DNA of 64,000 nt from Rhipicephalus microplus (lineage: Eukaryota > Arthropoda > Arachnida > Ixodida > Ixodidae), in contig NC_134705.1 of assembly GCF_043290135.1 (NCBI RefSeq), forward strand, positions 95,621,239 to 95,685,238. Direction: 5' to 3'. Within the stretch, counting starts at the first letter, position 1. Every line of letters begins with the position of its first letter. Under the pieces are notes generated by a model that was not told the origin of the DNA, ran no database searches, and worked only from the letters and a program-made list of their open reading frames with translations. A program made the position numbers and the translations under genes. Below, piece by piece: positions 21,537 through 33,943 of the stretch.

Positions 21537-24500
21537 TAGTCGCCTGACATGCGACCCTTCTGAAGAATGTAGACATTTAAAATAAGAAAGAAAAAACAAA
21601 AATCGCGGGCAATTTGTGGAAACATGAGCGGGCGGGCGTTATGCAAAGAATCTCTGGCTACTTCTGGCTTTCCTCCTGGCTTAGTCATTTCCGGTGTGAG
21701 CTTTAATTGCGCTCAGCATCCGTTATGAGACGGGGCCGCTCTGGTGCGCGTGGGTAATGACGAACACGGCTAGCGCCATTCCCGACTTCCCGAATGGGAC
21801 GTGGTGCTCGCAGTGCGTGACGAAGAAACTGAGGACCCTGGTTTTGTTTCCATGGCATCATTTCATGCCACGCCTTTGTTAACGCGGTTTTGGACAATGG
21901 TCGTCTGCTGTCTTGAACAGATGGACAACATACTGTCAACAAAAGCTGCAATCACCGCATTCGTGCTCGGTATGTGAAAGGAGACTGGTTTGTGGCGTCC
22001 TCTCCTGTTCAAGAAAGCAACCAAAAGTGCCGAAAGAACATAAAATGTTCATAGCTGCACGTAGCCGCAAAGCCCAAACGTACAGACGTCTGCACTAAGT
22101 ACTGGCTCGTCTGCGCGACCATGCTGCGGCGCATTACGTCACGCGCATTTCCATTTAGTAGCTCGAAATAAAGTGAGCATAGGTCATTAACGGTTGCCCT
22201 TCCTAATGTCCTGTCAGTAAACAGTTTCCACCAGAGCATTCAATGAAGAGAAATTATCCACTTCGCTAGCTATAATACGTGCCCAGTTGAGCTCGTTTAC
22301 CTACACCTACAGTTTAAGTATATGCATGCTCGAAATATGCGGGTTTCATTTTTTGAAAATTTGGACACTCCTCTCTGCTAATTATTACTCTGCGCAGCCA
22401 TGAATAAATAATTTATTGTGATTCGTGGACACAGAGGCTCGTGGCTGCTCTAAATGATCCTATTTGCCGGCTTGCGGTGTCGGTAATGCCGAATTAGGGT
22501 TGTCTACAGCAATGTGTGTCTAGTCGGTGCTTTATATAAATTAAAAATTTCTCTCGGCATGTGGGCAGACGGAATACTTTTACGCTGCAGGTTGCGTTGA
22601 GGAGATGGAACGGTCGTTAGCGTTTGATATACGACGATCTCAACGTTGCACTTCAGAACTCGAAGTTCCCGTTCTACAAGATATTTGCGCAGCTCTGTAG
22701 CAGGGTTCGTTAATGAGGGAGATATTCATATGTGAGTGGAAAGCAAGTGACGACATTACCGTCTGTAAATAGTCGTAGCCAAAACAAGGCGCTTCAGTGG
22801 CAGTCCGCTTGTAAAAATTATGAGAGGATTATGGCGTTGATGCACTTCACGGTCAAGGAGACCGGTGGCGGGAAACGAGAACTCGCTCTCTGGGAGCACT
22901 GCACCAGCAGCTACACTTTTTGCAATGCGACATCTTAACATGATAAAGAAAGCTACAGGAAGCTCCAGCCATGTAGCCAAACCCTAAATAACAGTTTTAA
23001 GTTCATGTTTTTACCATCTTGATGAATGTTTCCATGGTCGAAGCCACGACTGAATTGACATTTTTGGGTTCTTCGTTCTAACTGCCGAAAACTTTTTGGG
23101 AAACCGCACCCACTCAAGGAGAGCTTGATGATTCTTGGTGATTCTTCTGGTTTTTTTCGATCTTTTCAATGCCGAATTCGTTTCTGAAAAAAGAGAAGGC
23201 ATTTCATTTCTGTTATCTACATAACAATATTCATTGCTTTAGACACCTGGTAATGAGCTATTACCATATGGCAATAAACTATCCGTATGCTAAAGAAACT
23301 TTTTTTATTTTGTCCAAAAGTTTGGTAAAAAAACGTGAAAAAAACAGGTTTTTTTATTACCTAAAATTTCCGAAAATTTCGCATGTCTAGACAGGGCACG
23401 CGCCCTTACTGCCCTCTTTATTGCCCACTTCTCCTCTCCATTATACCCTCTTCCACAACCAAGTGCATGGTAATAGACCGAGCCAAAGCTTAGATTACCT
23501 TTCTGAATTTCCCCTAGATTCCTCTCTCTTTAAAGCCAATCGTACGTCTTCCTACACGATTAATCGCACGTTTTATTCTATAGTGGACATTAATTTAATA
23601 CATTTCAAATTATCACCTTTTCGTGCCAGATATCGACAACGTTGAACTCTATTTCAACCATACGTTAGTTTTTTTTGTTTTCTTTTAGCCTAACATTCAT
23701 CGCAACCTATTAATAGGCAAGTCTATCCAGCGATTCTCCATATACATGATTTTTTCACATGCAACGCTCCCTTCTCTTTTATGAACTGCTTCGCATTCAT
23801 TTTTCGGTGCTTTTTCTTTCTTTTTGTTTATGCAATTCAGGTTCCATATTTCTTTCACTTTTACTCAACGACCTTCCCTACAAGGCATTCCCCAGAAACA
23901 CGTCGCACAGATATTATCCATCTTTTTCAGAGCCTATCAATTTATACCAACTGTCTTTCTCTTCGTACATTTCCTTTTTTTCTGAATTCTTTTACTATAG
24001 GCACTTGCTGCCACCTATTTTACTATACCACTGCAAATGGGCGGCATCCACTGACCATTCATCTTACTTACATCTATGCTTTTAAAATATGCCCTGCTTT
24101 TAGGCCTTCAACCTAATGTATAATGGTTCACATTCAGTGGGCATCCTTGTTTTTCCCTCCTCCTTCCTCTCTTATTTGACAGTGCCGTACGTTGACCGCA
24201 TGCCGTCCATTTGCGATGCACGTACACTACAGCATCTTCCCATCTCTTACCTTCCCCTCTTGATCATTTTTTTTTTTGGGGGGGGGGGGGGGGCTCTTTG
24301 TGGGCATTTGTATGGAGTCTTCACAGCAAGCTACGCCATCTGGTCATATCCAGCAGAAACCTCGAAGAAATTGCTAAAGGGCAAATGTGGTACATCACTG
24401 AAGTTTTTTCGCTATCTCGCCCGCGTATTCACTCTATTCTTCATTGCATCATTTTTCATAACCAAACGGAAGATCGTTAAATGGAGCTCTAACCTGATTG

Positions 24501-25702
24501 TTTTGTATTTATCGCTCTTTTCAGAGTCTCAATATATTTAGTACGAAGGAAGAAGTCGCCTATAGATTTCTAAAAATAGAGTTTATTTCAACTTTATTGT
24601 CTTCTGGATTGACATGCTTTCTATTCGCACGCTATGCAACATTACTCCTTTTTATGCTCCTCGTCACGCCTGTGGTTACAGGTGCGAATGCTCACCCTTC
24701 GGGCAGACTGTGCCACATATCCTGCTCCCCTATTAGGATTCGTATATGTGCGATGACAAATGTTTACGCGTGTCCGCTACGGGATTGTAAGCGTGTGATA
24801 TCCGCTTCGAACACGTGCACAGCTTGTTGACGCTTGCACATGACAAAATCACGCCACACAGACTTGCCCTCCCACTGACCTAAAAGACCTGCACGCTTAT
24901 TTTGGTCGCTTGGTGCTCAAAACTTCTTCCACAACTGGTTTACACTGCATGACGCTTAAGTTTACACCTTATTGTGAAAATAAGCATAGCCCTTTTTTAG
25001 TGTATCGTTCGCAGTTTTTTGGACAAAGCGATGCGAGGTCAATTAGTGCTTTGATGGCTTGATAGAATCATAGGTTAAGGGGAAAATTGAGAAACGTAGC
25101 ATAATACTGCAAATACTACTAGCCGCACAACAGCACTACGCGTGCTCGGTAGAATGAGGACGTTGGTTGGTCTGTTGAACGTTATTGAACTGACGCAATC
25201 TACCATGGAGGATCGGTCATGAACTACGTGGTGCGTTGTTATATCAATGAACTTGTTTATAGTCTCAAAATGTTTACCGATAAGTTATTTTCAAAATAAA
25301 TATTTAGCTTATTTGTAAAGTTTGTCTTTTGCCAGTTCTTTGCAACAAGCGTTTCTCATAGCTCCAGTAAGCATGATACACGCACGAAGATTTATGTATT
25401 CTCGCTAAATAATTTGATATCTCCCTGTTTATGTGCCCCACTTTCGAATTTCGGTTCCTGTGCATTGAATGTGGCAGTGATGTATTAGTGCAGGTGGCTT
25501 GGTCACGTGACCACACAATTCTGTGACGCACGTCATACTAAGTATCATCCGCACTCGCAGACACATGTCACACATGCACGGAAAAACAAATGCACTGACA
25601 GTTGCCATAACTAGCCGCAGCAGCCGCGAGTGATGTAGCAATTGATGCTTTGCCGGTACGTATGTTGAGGAGAGAGTAGATGTCCGGAGGTCACACTCAC
25701 TC
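21537..25702. other. non-coding spacer with a T/G homopolymer junction
   Basis: Nothing coding is supported. At 24267-24292 a T run is followed directly by a G run of about 16 bases. The part 23400-24200 is pyrimidine-rich on the plus strand, which gives long but unconvincing open frames. Confidence 0.5.
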
Positions 25703-25743
25703 CACTACAGATTTGGTCTGACGCCCACGTCAAATCTGTAGTG
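25703..25743. repeat. perfect hairpin, 13-bp arms
   Basis: CACTACAGATTTG at 25703-25715 is exactly complementary to CAAATCTGTAGTG at 25731-25743, with a 15-base loop. No terminator or element context was recognised. Confidence 0.7.
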
Positions 25744-26915
25744 CCACTACAACTTTCATTGCCGTTCCTTCTACGTTAGTGCTGGACGCGCTAGTGATGG
25801 GTCTCTATTGGGATAATGAGCATTTACGTACACTTTAGAAGTGAAATCAAATATATTCTTAACGTTTGCTGTGTCCGGCCCTTCGTGAGGAGGTTCTCTG
25901 CATAAATATATTAAACCAACGGCTTGTTACATTCGCAAAAATTGATGGCACCGCCCCTTTATTTCACAAAAATGCTAACAGTGCTGAATAATAATCTAGA
26001 TATAGATAATCTTAGCATTCAGTTCGTTCCGTCTCGCGCAGTTTATCTTATATGGCATCGCAAATGCCTCTGTGAATAAAGCCCAGTGCCGTATCCCTAA
26101 TGGAAAGAACCACCAGAAGGGATAAATTGAATTCCATATTTCGAAATGGTTCATCCGAAAGTGTTTTTTTGATGTGTACGTTAGAAAGAAATTGGGCACG
26201 GCGTAGAGTAGCACAGATAAAAAGTAAAAAAAGAAAGCTTGTGACGGATCTGCATATTAGTACATGTTTGTTTCGGAAAGCAACATAAGCAACACAAGAT
26301 GTTGTAGTGAATGGGAGAGACGTGATGAAATGACCGTTCCGTCGTCATCGACACTTTACCAAGGTGAAGCGAATGACGAAACGGAGCTGCGAAGCCTTCC
26401 TGGCTCAAATTCTTTATTAGCGCGGTCTATTTTGCGTTCGCACCTCTAGTTATCAGCATGAGCTGTGCGAGAGGCGAGGTATGATCACGATGAGCGATGG
26501 TGATGCAGCGACAATTTCAAGCAAAAAACTTGGCTAAGCTCGCTGGCTGATAATTTCCATGGAACAAAGCTGCGATGCACGGGCACGCCACCCGTCCACT
26601 CACCTTAATTTCTAGCGAGTGGCTGTGGAACTGAAGCATTGAGGTTTTTTTTTTTTTTTCAGAACGTTCGGAGTATTTTGCTAGTACGGGGGTAGTGGGC
26701 ATACACCAGTAATATTCTAAGTATAAAAAAATAAAGCTTACCATGACAGTTGTAAAATTAGCATCTCGCATTACACACACCTGACGCACACATTTCACCA
26801 TCAGTACTGACAATGGGCAGCAAGGTGCTCGCTAACGTGGAAAACGGGGCCACTTCAGTGCGTGTTTTCCTGTTTATTTATGGTGCCATTGCGGAAGAAT
26901 GGTGCCCTACGATAT
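25744..26915. other. non-coding spacer
   Basis: T-run at 26646-26660. No gene or repeat recognised. Confidence 0.5.
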
Positions 26916-26960
26916 CCTTGATAGCCGCCCGCCACACCACAAGTGGCGCGGCTATCAAGG
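26916..26960. repeat. strong two-part hairpin
   Basis: CCTTGATAGCCGC at 26916-26928 pairs with GCGGCTATCAAGG at 26948-26960. Inside this is a second inverted pair CGCCAC with GTGGCG around ACCACAA. The structure could be the end or the whole of a small inverted-repeat element, or an RNA hairpin. Confidence 0.75.
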
Positions 26961-27328
26961 CGTCCCCTATAGGCCCCAAACTGAGGGTAAAGCACTAAAT
27001 ACAGCTTGAATTGGCTAGAAACGCTACGTGACAACCCGTTGTCTGATGTTGTGATCATAGTCACTATGACTATCTGTTGCGTGGTTTTCGGCGTTGTTTC
27101 TGCCAGCTTCGTCCCACCAGTGTTTTTTTGTTTGATTGATTGTGCTACTCCCTAACCACAAACAAACAAGCCAAAGAAATTCGCACGTCGCGCCCCGTCA
27201 CACCAGCGTTCTCGTGGACCCACATTCGAATTGTATTGTTTTAAATGCACGATAATATCTACTTCCTTTCATTTTTCGACATCTTATAGAACATGCGTAG
27301 CCCAGCCACGACACTCGAACAGTTCCCA

Positions 27329-27476
27329 GGGCGCTATTCTGGACATTGTCGAATTCCGCTATTGATAGATGCTAATTGGACAAGTGAGCTGCTACGACCT
27401 CCCTGATTGGCTTGAAATGCCGCCATTACGAAATATGATAATATGCCAAAATTCGACAGTGTCCAGAATAGCACCC
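27329..27476. mobile_element. MITE with 26-bp terminal inverted repeats
   Basis: The two ends, GGGCGCTATTCTGGACATTG at 27329 and the reverse complement GGGTGCTATTCTGGACACTG at 27476, match over about 26 bases with two differences. The 148-bp body is AT-rich and non-coding. A target duplication is not clear. The superfamily is unassigned. Confidence 0.75.
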
Positions 27477-27479
27477 CCG

Positions 27480-29759
27480 GCCTGCCATGCTTCTTTGGAA
27501 GCGTGGTGGCTTAGGCTAGTTGGTAGAACGTGACAATTTTTATAGCGCCAGCTCACAACGACAGCTTCTTGTCCCTTTGTCACCGTTCTGAACTCGCGCT
27601 CTAACAATCGCCATGCTTCCACTTTTTTTATCACATCTGCTATGCCATCCATGCTTGGAACTACAGCTCGGCCAACCATTATCTGCTTCGTAGCAGCCTT
27701 CACCTTTCGTCGCATTGCGTAGTATAGAGACCACACATTTGGTGCTCGCGCAGTGCGAAAAGCTCGAAAATTGAAGTATAGACGGAGGAAAACGAAAAGC
27801 TTTCTGTTCGCGTGTTTAAGATATTCACGGTCTGTTTTCCCGAGGGAGTCGTGTTGCGAGTCTGTGCATGTGCTCGCACGCTCCGTTGTCTACCGCTGCC
27901 TCTGAACTCGTTAAGCTGCGTCTATGGACCTTTCTGGTGGCTCCATGCTTTCAATAAATAAACGAGTGCGTGGCGCTGCGTATGTAAGGCCTGCGTCCAC
28001 AGAATCGTGAGAGAGCTACCGCATAGCACATACATTACTAACATTGCTGAACTTCATTCGTACTATTTAACTGCTACCATTCCTTTCCCTTTTTTTTTTT
28101 TGTACGGCACCTGTGAATTCTGCAGAGAAATAATTTAGCAAGGTATTGAAGCGATCTTGATAAACAATTGCACAGGCTTCTATTTCTCCCTTTGTTTTAC
28201 TTTTTTTTCAGTATGACACCTGTTTTTTACTTGCATTCGAAGTGAGTGAACATTTCCAATGAGCATAAAATTATCGAACTATCAAGCGAAGTGCTAATTA
28301 TTGTTTAAGTGTTGGACATTAGGAAGCGTATACTAAATGAAACCAATGGCAAATGATTCAAGGCAGAAGTTGTAATTTTGATTTATTTGAAAAAAATACA
28401 GCTAACCGTACCAAGCATAGACAGTTCCTTGAACACGTGATGGTATTAATATTATATGACCACTACGTCGTTTGTGTACAAGGGAGATATTGATCTTATT
28501 AATGAAGGCGCCTTTTCAACAGATTTGTGCGGTACTTATTATATTAAAGGTAAGGACACGACTGCACAGGATACTGTTACTCGGGTATCTTGGGTATAGC
28601 TTGCTAGCGCTTGTACAATAGCAGCAGAAATAACATTCCCTCATTGAAAAATGTCCCTATTTGGGTTGTTGGATGGAAGTGTGAAAAAAAGACTACACCA
28701 GGGAAACGCCAGTACGCCCAGATCACACCTGGAGGTAGTATATGTGTTATGGGCGTTAAAATATCTAGAAGCTCTGTTGCCAATAATAGCAAACATTCAA
28801 CTTGTTTTCGTCAGTGCAATTATTCATAGAAATATTAGTACATGTTACATGAGAATTCCCAAACGTCACATTCTGAGGTAATTAACAAACAGTGGGTAAA
28901 GTAACGTTAGAGTTATTACATGACGCGCCTATTTTGACAACGAAATCGCTGGTATGGAGTCAGTGACGTCATTAGAAGGCACGAGACATCTTTCATTTTT
29001 AGGCAAAAATCACTGCGTGAACCATAATGTCGAGGTTCTCTAAAAAAAGTGTGAGTAGAAACGGGGCGATGGCAACACGCACTGCACTGAAACAATTGAG
29101 ACATCCTCATCAGGGCTTTAAAATGAGTCACATGTTTCTATCCCTTCGGCCATTTTTGCAACTGCAGTATTCTGGCTGCCACAGTATGCTAAGAATAATT
29201 ACAACGTTCTAGGACTACACCTGTATTGCTGTCTCTCAACGGTAGTTTTATTGCAAAAAGACAGAGAATCGCCTTTATTGAGCTCGACTAATCGATGGTG
29301 CGTGCTTGCACCAGACGGAGTGGTTCTCTATTGCCTGGATTCATACGTTTTCAGCAAGTTTCAGCCCCTGGCCGTCAGTGCATAGCCCAGTGTAAGGACC
29401 TTAAAAATCTCTCACCTCCCCTTCCCCCCAACACACCCAATCCCCAACCCTCCGAGCGATGGGAGACCTTGTTGTTCAGCCCCGTCCTGTTGACTCAGTT
29501 TTACCACAAACAGCATATGCAACTTGCATGCGACATGAAAATTACCTTCGAAATCGTGTGTGGTGTTTGCGAGACTTGCGGCTTTGTTAGTTACCTGATT
29601 CCTTCACCGGATGCTATAAAAACAAAACTTTACAGCAGATTAATTCATTCAAGAGACCTTTGATTACGCCTTGCCTTGAAATAGGCAGTGAAATACAAAC
29701 TTATAAGTACAGAGAATGGTCGCGCTTTATTTGCTTTACGCCTTAAAGTCACGATATAA
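27480..29759. other. non-coding spacer, with a possible dispersed repeat at its start
   Basis: 27500-27590 contains GTGGCTTAGGCTAGTTGG and TTATAGCGCCAGCTCACAAC, which look like words of a common tick repeat, but its ends are not visible. The rest is AT-rich with no supported gene. Confidence 0.45.
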
Positions 29760-29935
29760 ATATGAGGCACGCGATAGAGACCGGAAGTTTTGACCACCTT
29801 GGTTTTTAACGTGCCCCTAAATATATAAGGTCAATTTCTCCACTCTATACCGCTTCCATAGAAGTGCGGCCACAGTCCTGAAACTTTCGGATTAGTAGTC
29901 TTCATCGCTAAACCATTGCAGCAGTTGTAACACCA
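29760..29935 (-). repeat. Ruka-like SINE, old copy (copy 6)
   Basis: Weak but ordered similarity to the reverse complement of the SINE body: GAGGCACGCGATAGAGACCG, TTTTGACCACCTTGG, TTTTTAACGTGCCCC, CCGCTTCCATAG and GTGCGGCCACAG. The tRNA-like end is almost gone. Confidence 0.55.
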
Positions 29936-30984
29936 TGAAAAAAAATCTCACTGTTTTTAAATGTAGCTTCTGAACGTCACCCTTGAGGGAGACAAGGAAG
30001 GCAGCCTTTGGACTCGGCAATGGCATGAAAGCACGCACGGTGGTGCCACTACACAATAAAGTTCAGTTACACACGTAACGAAGTTCCGTTCCACTGCGAG
30101 CTGCGAGGATGCCTTTACAAAACAAACAGAATAAAATAGGATGCACATATATAAAATTATCAAAGTTTATTTACCAACAGACGACATGTTTGGCCATTTA
30201 ATCTTCTATCAATGTGTCTCCTTTGCCGGAAGAGAAGAAAACAGCCGACATTTTCAGATGCACGAAAAACGGCATGGCTCTGCCACCGCCAAAAGGCAGG
30301 AAAGGAGAAAGCCACAAATGACAAGGAGGTCAAACTCGCACGTGTCCACAATGTGAACCCAAGGGAGGTGTTTTCGCGCGGCGTATGGCGCGACGATTGT
30401 TGCGTCATCTCGGGGCTTTGTGGCGGCAGCGTGCAGCACAGGAAGTTAGGGAAAGCACTTTAGGGGAAGTCGGGGACCGTGGGGATGTTGCGCTCTCTGC
30501 GGGAGTTGCACGTTCACGGTGGCGCACGAGAGGCGGTATTCGATGCTTATGAGTTTAGGGAATTCCGGTCGCCCGAATGATTCTCATCCTCTTGGTACGT
30601 AGGAAAGTTATTTCTCTCGCTTTCCTGTGGGTGCGAAGAATCGCTAGAAAGCGCTCGTGTATATAAGAGCATGCGATGCGCGGGTGTGCGGAGAGCAACA
30701 CTAGCAGGGCTGGAAGCGAAGTGAAAATGGGCAACGTGGTGGGACGCTATTCTGCTTTAGAGCATGGTCTCGTGAAATTTCTTCCCACGAGGGAGCAGAG
30801 AAAGCTTGCGCAGGTATAAGAGGTGCTACGCAAAAACAAAACACTTTTTTCTTAGTCTGTGGATGTTGGAAACAGCGAATACAGCGTGCACTGTGATGGG
30901 GCCGCTGCTGAATGCGAGTTTAAATTAGGCGTTTCTGCAATTTTTTAGAATAATTAAGAATGATTGTTTCAATGCAATGCTCAA
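29936..30984. other. non-coding spacer with a TATA-like box
   Basis: No coding feature supported. GTGTATATAAGAGC at about 30657-30670, in a GC-rich setting, looks like a TATA box. Any start site would fall near 30690-30700, but no gene or element could be tied to it. Confidence 0.35.
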
Positions 30985-31917
30985 CAATCTACCACATTCA
31001 TACTATCAATCAGGTAATAGTGAAATGCTCAGAATATAACCAACCGCTATACATAGCCTTCATAGATTATGAGAGGGCGTTTGATTCAGTAGAAATATCA
31101 GCAGCCATGTAGACACTGCGGAATCAGGGCGTCGATGAAGTATATATAAACATCCTGAAAGAAATATAAAGGGGATCAACTGCTACCATAGTACTTCATA
31201 AAGAAGGCAACAGAATACCAATCAAGGAGGGTGTAAGGCAGGGGGACACAATCTCCCCAGTGCAATTTACCGCGTGCTTACAGGAGGTTTTCAGAAGCCT
31301 AGAATGGGAACAGTTAGGGATAAGAGTCAATGGAGAATACCTTAGTAACCTGCGCTTCGCCGATGACATTGCATTGCTGAGTAACTCGGGGGACGAATTG
31401 CAACTCATGATTACGGAGTTAGACAAGGAGAGCAGAAAGGTGGGTCTTAAAATTAATCTGCAGAAAACGAAAGTAATGCACAACAACCTCGAAAAAGAGC
31501 AGCGCTTCGAGATAGGTAATAGTGCACTTCAAGTTGTAAAAGGCTATGTCTACTTGGGGCAGGTAATAACCGCGAAGCCGAACCACGAGACTGAAGTAAC
31601 TAGAAGAATAAGAATGGGGTGGAGTACATTTGGCAAGCACTCTCAAATTACGACAGGTATATTGCCACTATCTATCAAGAGAAAGGTATATAACAGCTGT
31701 ATCTTGCCGGTACTTAGCTACAGAGCAGAAACCTGGAGACTTACAAAGAGGGTTCAGCTTAAACTGAGGACGACGCATCGAGCAATGGAAAGAAAAATGG
31801 TAGGTGTAACCTTAAGAGACAAGAAGAGAGCAGAGTGGATTAGGGAACAAACGGGGGTTAAGGATATCATAGCTGAAATGAAGAGCAAGAAATGGACATG
31901 GGCCGGGCATGTAGCGC
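30985..31917 (+). pseudogene. RTE LINE reverse transcriptase and C-terminal region
   Basis: One frame reads QVIVKCSEYNQPLYIAFIDY (block with the first catalytic aspartate), then RAFDSVE, GVRQGDTISPVQF, and the catalytic FADDIALLSNSGDELQLMI followed by KINLQKTKVM. Further on are VYLGQVITAKPN, CILPVLSYRAETW, RAMERKMVGVTLRDKK and KKWTWAGHVA. Two in-frame stops occur, TAG 31110-31112 and TAA 31167-31169. Both RT aspartates of FADD are intact. The reading is cut at 31917 by a transposon. Confidence 0.93.
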
Positions 31918-32192
31918 CAGTGCCTTCTCTATAACTTTCAGTGCCTGAAAGAAGACCCTCTCACGGCCGTCGGCGCTAGTGTTTCCCCCGCTCGCCGCTA
32001 ATGGGTAGTGGCGCTGTGTAAACATGGTTGGCTCGCTGGTTTGGTGGCACCAAGGAGGTCGTGGGTGGTACTCCCTTCGCTGTGCTGCACGTGGTGTGGC
32101 GTTCTTCAAGTTGCATGCGCTTGTATATTGATTCACGTTTCTTTCTTTTTTTTTAATCCTGTGCTTCGGCCGCGCGTGTAGCGCGACTGAAG

Positions 32193-32563
32193 ATGTCGTA
32201 CTGCTGCGTACCACTGTGTAAGTCTGACGAGAAAAAGAAGCTGGTCTGTATCCATCAGACCAGCTTCTTTTTATTTTGGACACTTTGCGAGCATTTGCAG
32301 ACAGTGCGCTTAGAGACAATCCTACTTTGCAAAAGCCGCTCAGTAGCTTGTCAAAGTGTACCGTTCCAGCCCTATGTGCATCGAGGTTCCTCAAATGCCA
32401 GAGTGACGGAAGCTGTGACCCCAGGGCACGACTCATGAACCTTATATCAGTTCACTTCCTCAGGCCACTTCTTTCAAATTATGCATTCAGTCTGACTGAC
32501 AAGCAGGATGCCTGTAAATATTTTGCAAAGAAGCCACTTTCGAGGAAGTATGCAAGGCTTTGA
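32193..32563 (+). pseudogene. remnant of a THAP-type transposase gene
   Basis: The ATG at 32193 opens MSYCCVPLCKSDEKKK, which fits the first cysteines of the C2CH THAP zinc finger. The similarity stops within 20 residues at a perfect 17-bp inverted repeat (32232-32248 with 32256-32272). Beyond it, in another frame, is a segment reading FLRPLLSNYAFSLTDKQDAC to about 32563 that could be the transposase C-terminus. The DNA-cutting core is absent. Domain naming beyond the THAP start is inference. Confidence 0.55.
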
Positions 32564-33480
32564 GATAGGTTGTTTGCTCAAGCAATATATAATTTTCTTT
32601 TGTCAGCAAATGTTTGAATTCCAAGCCAGTGTATCCATGACTGGGCAGTGTTGTTCCCTTAAGGTTTTATTTCTTGTCGCCAAATGTTTTAATGTTCGAC
32701 GAACTTACGTAACACTGTGAAAAAATGTGCTTTCCCAACGCAATTTATGATCTTGTATCACCAAGTTTTTTTTTTCATAGGCCAGTATACAAGACTGGGA
32801 GAACATTGTTTCCGTGTGCAATTTATGATCTCTTGTCACCAAGTTGTTTTTTTTATTTTTAGGCCATTATGTAAGACTGACTTCCTTGTACAATTTGATT
32901 TTTTGCCACCAAATGCTGTAATGTGAGACCAACGTACGTAACAAGAAAAATGGCGTTTCCTTGTGCAATCTATAATCTAATGTCACCAAGTTCTTTTTTT
33001 ATAGGTCAGTGTGTCAAACTGGCTTTGTTGTGCAGTTAGATTTTTTTTTTCACCAAATGCTTCAGTCTTCCAACACTATGAAAAAAAATGGTGTTACCTT
33101 GTGCATTTCGTGATCTTTTGTCATGAAGTTTTTCTGTTCCTATTTTTTTTGTAGGCCAGTATGTCAAACTGGCTTAACAATAAAACCTAATGTTTTGGTG
33201 TTAGGCCACCTTATATAACACTGAAAAAAATGTTCCTTTGGCATTTTGTGATCTCACGTCGCCAAGTGTACTTTTTGTTGTTGTCGTCGGCCAGTACGTA
33301 AGACTGCGCAAATATTGTTTTCTTGTGCAAATTGATTTATTTGTGACCAAATCTTTTAGCCTTAGGCCAGTGTACGTAGGACTGTGACAAATACTGTTTC
33401 TTCTCTAGTTTATACTCGGTTCTTTTGTCACCAAACGTTCGATTTGTAGGCCAACATATGTAAGGCTGTAAAGTAGGTTA
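32564..33480. repeat. degenerate tandem repeats, T-rich, inside the P-like element
   Basis: At least nine diverged units of roughly 75-120 bases repeat the words TGTGCAATTTATGATCT, TTGTCACCAAGTT, poly-T, AGGCCAGTATGTAAGACTG and TGTTTCCTTG. The copies differ by many substitutions and short gaps, so the array is old. Confidence 0.8.
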
Positions 33481-33943
33481 CTGTTATTTTTTTCTTGTGG
33501 TCCGATTACTACTGGAGAACTGTAGGGTGCACCCCAGGCCGAAGAACGCACTTCTTTTTTGGTTCACTGCGATTTCACGAGATATCTGGAATAAACTTGT
33601 TTCGTTGTGGGACGCTATAGCAACCCCTGGTTTTGCCAAGTCTTGTCCTTGTCTGGTTGATTGAGACGCTGTCGCGAGCAGGTTCGAGAGCTTACCAGTC
33701 GAGGAAGCCTTTTTGTGGCTTTACCGGTCGTATTGAGCACCCAGGCAACCAGAATCCGAGAAACGAGACTAGCAACCACATCTGGCAGGTGATGCGTGAG
33801 CGCGCGAGCTGCGACCGACAACACGAGAGACCCATGTTTACGTGGCGGCGCCTGATGGTGAGCAGCTGCACTCACTTCGACGGCCGCCGCCTATTGTTCT
33901 CCTCCCCTTCCGGCAGGCACTGAAAGTTATAGAGAAGGCACTG

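Larger units (their letters stand above)
31918..33943 (+). mobile_element. P-element-like non-autonomous DNA transposon
   Basis: Perfect 30-bp terminal inverted repeats (31918-31947 and 33914-33943, starting CAGTGCCTTCTCTATAAC) enclose 2026 bp. A 7-bp direct duplication GTAGCGC (31911-31917 and 33944-33950) flanks it, and the host LINE reading is restored across it. The interior keeps the start of a THAP zinc-finger ORF and a C-terminal-like piece but no transposase core. TIRs of about 31 bp and a THAP domain point to the P superfamily, whose usual target duplication is 8 bp, so the 7-bp match is slightly off. Confidence 0.85.

Noticed and set aside
24116..24541. Open frame of 141 codons on the plus strand
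   Set aside because: It runs through a T-run and G-run and a pyrimidine-rich stretch, with no domain or conserved pattern. Chance is the simpler explanation.
27392..27736. Open frame of 114 codons on the minus strand
   Set aside because: Part of it crosses the inverted end of the MITE, so it cannot be a conserved gene.
29295..29663. Open frame of 122 codons
   Set aside because: Includes a proline run from a C-rich patch and no recognisable domain.
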